The notes beneath the pieces were generated by a model that searched no databases, was not told the DNA's origin, and worked only from the letters and a program-made list of their open reading frames with translations. Source: an uncultured beta proteobacterium (lineage in GTDB: Bacteria; Pseudomonadota; Gammaproteobacteria; Burkholderiales; Rhodocyclaceae). Taken from it: DNA of 11,087 bases. The DNA lies in contig CAIZHL010000284.1 in NCBI GenBank assembly GCA_903932755.1, forward strand, positions 1 through 11,087, given 5' to 3'. Shown here piece after piece: positions 6,908 to 11,087 of this stretch (position 1 is the stretch's first letter; each line of letters begins with the position of its first letter). The position numbers and the translations under genes are program-made.

Positions 6908-7696
6908 ATGAAAAAGTCATTGATCGTGCTGTTGCTGCTGGCAGCCCATGGCGCCCTGGCCCAGGGCCGCCTGCCGCCGTGTCCCGCCGCGGCCAGGGAG
7001 CCCTGGAGCAACTGCTCCGGGCAGGAGACGGGTCCGGGCGGCGAGAAATACTCCGGCGACTTCCTCAACGGCGAGCCTCACGGCCAGGGCAGCTATGCCT
7101 GGCCCGGCGGCGACAGGTATGTCGGCGAATTCAGGAACGGCAAGCCCCACGGCCAGGGCAGCTACACCTTCGCCAAGGGCGACAAGTATGTCGGCGAGTT
7201 CAAGGGCGGCCAGCGCGACGGGCAGGGCACCTACACATTCACCGACGGCAGCAGGTACGTCGGCGAATTCAGGGGCGGCGCGCGCAGCGGGCAGGGCACC
7301 TACACGCTGGTCGGCGGCGTGCAGTACGTCGGGATGTCAAAGGATGGCAAGTACAACGGCCAGGGCACCCTGACATCCCCCAACGGAACCAAATACGTCG
7401 GCGAATTCAAGGACGGCAAATACAACGGCCAGGGCACCCTGACCACGCCCGAAGGCAACAAGTACGTCGGCGAATTCAAGGACGACAAGTTTCACGGCCA
7501 GGGCACGCTGACTTCCTTCAACGGCACCAAATACACCGGCGACTTCCGGGATGGCGCGTTCCACGGCCGCGGCACGCTGACATTCAGCAATGGCAACGAA
7601 TTCGTCGGCGAGTTCAAGGACAACAAGCGCAGCGGAACCGGCACCGAGTACGGCGCCGACGGCGCGGTCCTCAAGTCAGGCGTTTGGGACGAGTGA
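6908..7696 (+). CDS. Exported MORN-repeat protein
   Basis: The 262-residue product begins MKKSLIVLLLLAAHGALA, a clear Sec signal peptide with likely cleavage after A18 (ALA-Q), so the protein should be periplasmic or outside the cell. A short N-terminal segment with two cysteines (C25, C36) precedes eight full 23-residue MORN units starting at Y48, Y71, Y94, Y117, Y140, Y163, Y186 and Y209, plus a partial ninth at F232. Units follow Y-x-G-E-F-x-x-G-x-x-x-G-x-G-T. MORN repeats fold as a beta-hairpin solenoid used for protein or membrane contacts; no enzymatic domain is present. I chose ATG 6908 over the in-frame ATG 6764 because of the AGAGG 8 nt upstream and the signal peptide. It is separated by 178 bp from the kinase operon and probably has its own promoter. 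Its target is unknown. Confidence 0.9.
   Translation: MKKSLIVLLLLAAHGALAQGRLPPCPAAAREPWSNCSGQETGPGGEKYSGDFLNGEPHGQGSYAWPGGDRYVGEFRNGKPHGQGSYTFAKGDKYVGEFKGGQRDGQGTYTFTDGSRYVGEFRGGARSGQGTYTLVGGVQYVGMSKDGKYNGQGTLTSPNGTKYVGEFKDGKYNGQGTLTTPEGNKYVGEFKDDKFHGQGTLTSFNGTKYTGDFRDGAFHGRGTLTFSNGNEFVGEFKDNKRSGTGTEYGADGAVLKSGVWDE
7049..7669 (+). repeat. Tandem 69-bp repeats encoding MORN units
   Basis: Nine consecutive units with a strict 69-nt period and no spacing slippage encode the MORN solenoid. Units five (7325-7393) and six (7394-7462) both carry KDGKYNGQGTLT and differ at about 16 of 69 bases by my count, suggesting relatively recent duplication. Such arrays can gain or lose units by recombination. 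Confidence 0.85.
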
Positions 7697-7706
7697 AGCG
7701 CCAAGC

Positions 7707-7735
7707 CCGCGGCCGGTCCTGAACCGGTCCCGCGG
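7707..7735. terminator. GC-rich hairpin between convergent genes, possible bidirectional terminator
   Basis: CCGCGG-CCGGT (7707-7717) pairs with ACCGG-TC-CCGCGG (7723-7735), giving an 11-bp stem with a 2-nt bulge and 5-nt loop. It sits 11 bases after the MORN stop and between two convergent transcription units. No T-run follows on either strand, so it may act as a weak or Rho-assisted terminator or as an mRNA 3'-end stabiliser. Confidence 0.45.
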
Positions 7736-7759
7736 CAAACGCGCAAAGCGGAAATGCGG

Positions 7760-7774
7760 TCAGCCCGCGGCTGA
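7760..7774. terminator. Short perfect hairpin just past the M48 peptidase stop codon
   Basis: TCAGCC and GGCTGA flank a CGC loop, two bases downstream of the minus-strand stop codon (7779-7777). No T-tract follows, so termination is only suggested by position. Confidence 0.3.
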
Positions 7775-7776
7775 TG

Positions 7777-8652
7777 TCAGCGGGACCGGGGTTTCTGGCC
7801 GCCGGCCGCCGCATCCATCGCCAGTTCGGGACGCGCGCCATCGCCGGGCGCGGCGCCCTTGAGCTTGCCCAGCGCCGCATCGACATCCACGACGCGCTCC
7901 TTCGCCGTCGGATGGGTTTTGTAGAGGGCCGCCAAGGCCCCCGTGTCGGCCTTGAGCGCGGCCAGGCGCTGCATGAAATTGAGGCAGGCCGCCGGATCGT
8001 AGCCGGCGCGGGCCGCCAGCAGGATGCCGTCTTCATCGGCCTCGCGCTCCGCACCGCGGTCGAGCCCGCGCGTGAATATTTCCTTGCTCTCGCCGATCAG
8101 CAGCCTGCGGTATTCGGCCGAGCCGCCTGTCTTCGTCGTCGCGCCGAGCGCGCTGGCGCCGGCCGAAACCAGCAGGCTTTTCTGCAGCACGGCGATGTGG
8201 TGGCGCCGCGTCACATGGCCGATCTCGTGGCCCAGCACGCAGGCCAGTTCGGCCTCGTTGGTGACGTGGTTGAGCATGCCCCGGGTGACCATGATGGTGC
8301 CTCCCGGCGCGGCAAAGGCATTGATGGCGTCGGATTCCACCGCGGCAAAGCGCCAGGGCAATTCCGGGCGCGACGACTGCAGCGCGATCCAGACGCCGAC
8401 CTGGTTGAGGCGGTGCTGGAGACCCGGATTCCTGATCGGCGGATAGCTGCCCAGCGTTGCCGCGACCACTTCCTTGCCGATGGCGGCTTCCTCTTCCTCG
8501 CTCATGGCGCCGACCGACTGGCTCTTGGTCAGGGTCTTCGCCGTATCGAAGATCGATCCGAGGTCGAGGTTGCGCGACTGCGCCAGGACGCCGGACGATG
8601 CAGATACCAGGGCCGCGGCCAGAAGGCCGGAAAGGAGCAGGCTGGATTTCAT
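7777..8652 (-). CDS. Periplasmic M48-family zinc metallopeptidase
   Basis: The 291-residue product has a signal peptide (MKSSLLLSGLLAAALVSASSGVLA, cleavage near A24) without a lipobox cysteine, so it is probably soluble in the periplasm. The M48 domain (about 50-260) shows NAFAAPGGTIMVTRGML (111-127), the zinc motif H142-E-I-G-H146, and the third ligand in E202-x-x-A-D206. This is the arrangement of small BepA/LoiP/YcaL-type peptidases involved in outer-membrane protein quality control, though it lacks the TPR domain of BepA. ATG 8652 is preferred over in-frame ATG 8664 because GAGG lies 6 nt before it. It is the second gene of a minus-strand pair, 26 nt after a small exported protein, and converges on the MORN gene. 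The substrate is unknown; the peptidase call is secure. Confidence 0.95.
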   Translation of the reverse strand: MKSSLLLSGLLAAALVSASSGVLAQSRNLDLGSIFDTAKTLTKSQSVGAMSEEEEAAIGKEVVAATLGSYPPIRNPGLQHRLNQVGVWIALQSSRPELPWRFAAVESDAINAFAAPGGTIMVTRGMLNHVTNEAELACVLGHEIGHVTRRHHIAVLQKSLLVSAGASALGATTKTGGSAEYRRLLIGESKEIFTRGLDRGAEREADEDGILLAARAGYDPAACLNFMQRLAALKADTGALAALYKTHPTAKERVVDVDAALGKLKGAAPGDGARPELAMDAAAGGQKPRSR

Positions 8653-8678
8653 GGGTGTCCTCATGGCTGCATGCCGGC

Positions 8679-8987
8679 CTATTCGTAACTCACCGGCCTG
8701 GCCGTCAATCCGCGCCGCAGGGCGGCGGCTTCGGCTTCCTTGCGCCCGACCGCCCAGCCTTCCAGCAGCTTGAGGTCGCCGGTGGCCGGCGCCGCGGTCT
8801 TGGCATCGCCCTCATCCATGCCGCGCACGCCGAGTACCGCGGTCTGGCCTGCCGGAGCGGGAGTCGAAGCCTCTTTGCCGCCGATGGCGCCGGTCACCGA
8901 ACGCAAGATGTCGGAAAAACCGCCGCCCTGAGCCTGGGCGGCCGGCAGAAGGGCGCAGAACAGCAGGAGGGAAAGAATGGTCTTCAT
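8679..8987 (-). CDS. Small exported protein of unknown function, upstream of the M48 peptidase
   Basis: This 102-residue protein has a strong signal peptide (MKTILSLLLFCALLPAAQA, cleavage before Q20), leaving about 83 residues. The mature part has a Gly/Ser start (GGGFSDILRSVTGAIGG), a Pro/Ala linker, a VLGVRGMDEGD segment (51-61), and an acidic/basic helix LKLLEGWAVGRKEAEAAALRRG ending close to the C-terminus. The VRGMDEGD block and the LLEGWA helix look like a conserved small domain, but I cannot name the family. It is the first gene of a two-gene minus-strand unit, and the 26-nt gap to the M48 peptidase suggests co-transcription and a shared envelope role, perhaps as a partner or inhibitor; that is inference. 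The ribosome-binding site is weak. Codon use matches neighbours, so it is probably a real gene. Confidence 0.75.
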   Translation of the reverse strand: MKTILSLLLFCALLPAAQAQGGGFSDILRSVTGAIGGKEASTPAPAGQTAVLGVRGMDEGDAKTAAPATGDLKLLEGWAVGRKEAEAAALRRGLTARPVSYE

Positions 8988-9168
8988 GGAAGTCTCGCGA
9001 CAGTCTCCACTTTACCAACATCGTCGCGCTTTTTGCAGCGGAATGTCGGCGCCGGCGATACGGCGCGGCGCGAGCCCTCGGCGCGCGCCAAGGCGGGGCC
9101 GGAGACCGCATAATGGGCATTGTCCGGAGATCGATCCGGCGCCGGTTTTCTCCAATTTCCCACCGACC
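8988..9168. other. Divergent promoter region between the small exported protein and the AI-2E transporter
   Basis: This 181-bp GC-rich spacer separates genes pointing away from each other. On the plus side CATAAT at 9109-9114 is a reasonable -10, about 55 bp before the transporter start, but without a clear -35. On the minus side TAAAGT with TGCAAA 17 bp upstream is a weak match. No palindromic operator stands out. Confidence 0.4.
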
Positions 9169-10275
9169 ATGCCCAACCCCGCTTCCGATCGCCTGCTTCA
9201 CATGCTCGCCCTGGGCGCGCTGGCGGCGGGCTGCACGCTGGTGCTGTGGCCCTTTCTTACTTCGCTGATCTGGGCGGTCATCCTCGTCTCCACCAGTTGG
9301 CCCGCCTTCCTCTGGCTGGACCGCAGCCTGGGGCAGCGGCGCACCCTGGCGGCCAGCCTGATGACCCTGCTGGTCACCGTGGCCTTGCTGGGACCGGTCG
9401 CGGCCGTCGCCCTGGCCATGGCCGACAACGCCGCCGAACTGGGCCGCGCCGCATCCGCGCTGGTCAAGGACGGCTTGCCCGACGCACCGGCCTGGCTGGC
9501 CGACCTGCCACTCGTCGGCCAGCCCATCCACGACTACTGGCAGCAGTTCGCCCATGACAGCCAGAAGTTCACGGCCGAACTTGAAAAGCTCGCCAAGCCG
9601 GCACAGGCCGCAGCCCTCGCCGCCGGCCGCGCGGTCGGCGCCGGCGTACTGGACATCGGGCTTTCCGTGTTCCTTGCCTTCTTTTTCTTCCGCCACGGCG
9701 AAATCCTCGCCGAACGCCTGCGCATCGCGCTGAAACGCTTCACGGGCGTGCGCGCGACCTACCTGCTGGGCATTGCGCGCAGTACCGTGACCGGGGTGAT
9801 CTACGGCATCCTCGGCACCGGGCTCGCCCAGGGCGTGCTGGCGACCTTCGGCTTCGCCGTCGCCGGCGTGCCCGGCGCCGTGCTGCTCGGCGTCGCCACC
9901 TTCTTCCTCTCAGTCGTTCCGGTGGGGCCGCCGCTGGTCTGGGGCGGGGCGGCGATCTGGCTATTCCGCCAGGGTCAGCCCGACTGGGCGCTGTTCGTCG
10001 CCGCCTGGGGCTTCTTCGTGGTCAGCACGGTGGACAATGTAATCAAGCCCTTCATCATCAGCCGCGGCGCCAACCTGCCTTTCGCCGTGGTCTTCCTCGG
10101 CGTCCTCGGCGGGCTCTTGGCCTTCGGCGTGATCGGCGCCTTCCTCGGCCCGACCCTGCTGGCGGTAGGGTACCGCCTCGCCACCGAATGGACCGCAATC
10201 GGGCCGGCGACGGCGACAGCCGACGATACGGCGGAACGCAAAATCGCTCCAGGATCACCGCATTCGCGGGAATGA
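9169..10275 (+). CDS. AI-2E family transporter (PerM/UPF0118)
   Basis: The 368-residue inner-membrane protein has the family layout: hydrophobic segments at about 11-45 and 60-88, a large soluble loop with amphipathic helices at about 90-155, then membrane segments at about 157-176, 205-232, 236-266, 272-295 and 303-335. The C-terminal signature DNVIKPFIISRGANLPFAVV (289-308), followed by GGLLAFGVIGAFLGPTL, is characteristic. The family includes the AI-2 exporter TqsA, other small-molecule exporters and sodium/proton antiporters, so the substrate cannot be assigned. I place the start at ATG 9169 although no clear Shine-Dalgarno site precedes it; the longer in-frame start at 8977 would add an arginine-rich tail unlike the family and would overlap the divergent gene. 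It stands alone, 61 bp before the ABC exporter gene. Confidence 0.93.
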   Translation: MPNPASDRLLHMLALGALAAGCTLVLWPFLTSLIWAVILVSTSWPAFLWLDRSLGQRRTLAASLMTLLVTVALLGPVAAVALAMADNAAELGRAASALVKDGLPDAPAWLADLPLVGQPIHDYWQQFAHDSQKFTAELEKLAKPAQAAALAAGRAVGAGVLDIGLSVFLAFFFFRHGEILAERLRIALKRFTGVRATYLLGIARSTVTGVIYGILGTGLAQGVLATFGFAVAGVPGAVLLGVATFFLSVVPVGPPLVWGGAAIWLFRQGQPDWALFVAAWGFFVVSTVDNVIKPFIISRGANLPFAVVFLGVLGGLLAFGVIGAFLGPTLLAVGYRLATEWTAIGPATATADDTAERKIAPGSPHSRE

Positions 10276-10336
10276 CAAAAAAGTCGGCGCTGGCGCTACG
10301 GCGCTAAGCGCGTCGCACAGACGCTAGAATCAAGCC
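10276..10336 (+). promoter_or_regulatory. Promoter region of the ABC exporter gene, with TAGAAT -10 and GGCGCT repeats
   Basis: TAGAAT at 10325-10330 ends only 6 bases before ATG 10337, so transcription would begin at or almost at the start codon. No good -35 lies 17 bp upstream. GGCGCT occurs three times between about 10286 and 10305, and a perfect GCGCT-A-AGCGC palindrome covers 10301-10311, close to where a -35 or regulator site would lie. Confidence 0.35.
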
Positions 10337-11087
10337 ATGATGCGCCGCGCCCCACCCGCCATGGCCCTGCCGGGCCCTGTCCCCGAAACCCGCCACGACT
10401 GGGAAACCATCAAGACCCTGCTGCCCTACCTGTGGGCGTGGAAGGGTCGCGTGGTCTTCGCCTTGTCCTGCCTGCTGCTGGCCAAGCTGACCAACGTCGG
10501 CGTGCCGCTGGTGTTCAAGGACATCATCGATACGTTTACGGTTCCCGGCGCCAACCGGATGGAACAGGCCGTGCTGCTGGTGCCGCTGGGCCTGCTGGCG
10601 GCCTACGGTGCGCTGCGCTTTTCGACCGTGCTGTTTACCGAACTGCGCGAGATCTTCTTCGCCCGCGTCACGCAGCGCGCGGTGCGCACCATCACGCTGC
10701 AGGTTTTCGAGCACCTGCATGCGCTGTCCCTGCGCTTCCACCTCGACCGCCAGACCGGGGGCCTGACGCGCGACATCGAGCGCGGCACGCGTTCGATCGG
10801 CTCGCTGATCAGCTACACGCTTTACTCCATCCTGCCGACGCTGGTCGAGATCCTGCTGGTGCTGGGCATCCTCGGCTTCCGCTACGACAAGGATTTCATG
10901 CTGATCACGCTGGTCACGCTGGTGTTGTACGTGAGCTTCACCATCGTCGTCACCAACTGGCGCACGGTGCTGCGGCGCGAGGTCAACGAACTGGACTCGG
11001 CGGCCAACGTGCGCGCGGTGGACAGCCTGATCAACTTCGAGACGGTCAAGTACTTCAACAACGATCGCTGGGAGCACGACCGCTACG
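10337..11087 (+). CDS. Atm1-like ABC exporter (half transporter), N-terminal part (runs off window)
   Basis: The frame is open for 250 codons from ATGATG (10337/10340) to the window end, covering most of the transmembrane domain; the nucleotide-binding domain lies beyond. Matching traits of Atm1/ABCB7-type exporters are TNVGVPLVFKDIIDTF, RFSTVLFTELREIFFARVTQ, the LSLRFHLDRQTGGLTRDIERG coupling region, and the VNELDSAANVRAVDSLINFE and VKYFNN stretch near the end. Relatives export glutathione conjugates or persulfides in the inner membrane and support iron-sulfur or heavy-metal homeostasis. No Shine-Dalgarno site precedes the start and a TAGAAT lies 7-12 bases upstream, so the message may be leaderless. 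A downstream ATG at 10361 also lacks a ribosome-binding site. The family call is secure; the exact substrate is not known. Confidence 0.93.
   Translation, partial: MMRRAPPAMALPGPVPETRHDWETIKTLLPYLWAWKGRVVFALSCLLLAKLTNVGVPLVFKDIIDTFTVPGANRMEQAVLLVPLGLLAAYGALRFSTVLFTELREIFFARVTQRAVRTITLQVFEHLHALSLRFHLDRQTGGLTRDIERGTRSIGSLISYTLYSILPTLVEILLVLGILGFRYDKDFMLITLVTLVLYVSFTIVVTNWRTVLRREVNELDSAANVRAVDSLINFETVKYFNNDRWEHDRY

Noticed and set aside
4618..7068. Long minus-strand open frame opposite the hybrid kinase (816 codons)
   Set aside because: Same reason: low-complexity Gln/Gly/Arg-rich translation opposite well-defined PAS, HisKA, REC and Hpt domains.
7774..8688. Plus-strand open frame of 304 codons opposite the M48 peptidase
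   Set aside because: The minus strand encodes HEIGH and the other M48 motifs; the plus-strand translation resembles no family.
8812..9696. Minus-strand open frame spanning the divergent intergenic region and the AI-2E transporter start
   Set aside because: It overlaps two well-supported genes and its translation is compositionally biased with no domain.
10304..11077. Minus-strand open frame of 257 codons near the window end
   Set aside because: It is antisense to the Atm1-like exporter, whose plus-strand frame has clear family motifs and runs off the window.

Overview
The window looks like chromosomal DNA from a high-GC betaproteobacterium, probably of the Rhodocyclales or a related order. 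That placement rests on uniform GC-rich codon use, the PsrA/AcrR-like TetR N-terminus, the AI-2E (PerM) transporter, the Atm1-type ABC exporter, and -10-like motifs of the form TAGAAT. It is inference from gene style, not from a marker gene. I see no rRNA, tRNA, CRISPR array, insertion sequence or sign of recent transfer.

Layout. (1) Positions 1-246, minus strand: the N-terminal 82 codons of a TetR-family repressor, with a near-perfect 27-bp palindrome (265-291) just upstream of its GTG start. (2) Positions 466-6729, plus strand: four tightly packed genes, with ATGA overlaps or an 8-nt gap. They encode a small corrinoid (B12-binding) protein, a uroporphyrinogen decarboxylase-superfamily (MtaA/MtbA-like) protein, a soluble histidine kinase whose N-terminus resembles DUF1638, and a soluble multidomain hybrid kinase (REC-PAS-HisKA-HATPase-REC-Hpt). 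(3) Positions 6908-7696, plus: an exported protein made almost wholly of 23-residue MORN repeats. (4) Positions 8987-7777, minus: a small exported protein of unknown function followed by a periplasmic M48 metallopeptidase. (5) Positions 9169-10275, plus: an AI-2E family transporter. (6) From 10337 to the window edge, plus: the membrane domain of an Atm1-like ABC exporter, truncated by the window.

The most interesting part is the four-gene operon. Corrinoid protein plus UROD-like methyltransferase normally means methyl transfer from a methylated substrate to cobalt and on to an acceptor. Here, however, there is no second methyltransferase and no corrinoid activase. The UROD-like protein also lacks the cysteines that bind zinc in thiol-methylating relatives. 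The operon instead continues into two cytoplasmic kinases, the first of which appears to carry DUF1638, a domain I associate with corrinoid methyltransferase loci. The simplest reading is a cytoplasmic signalling system in which a corrinoid/one-carbon protein pair is the sensor or signal source and a two-kinase phosphorelay is the output. No DNA-binding or enzymatic output domain is encoded in the window, so the final target is unknown. The remaining genes look like ordinary envelope and transport functions.
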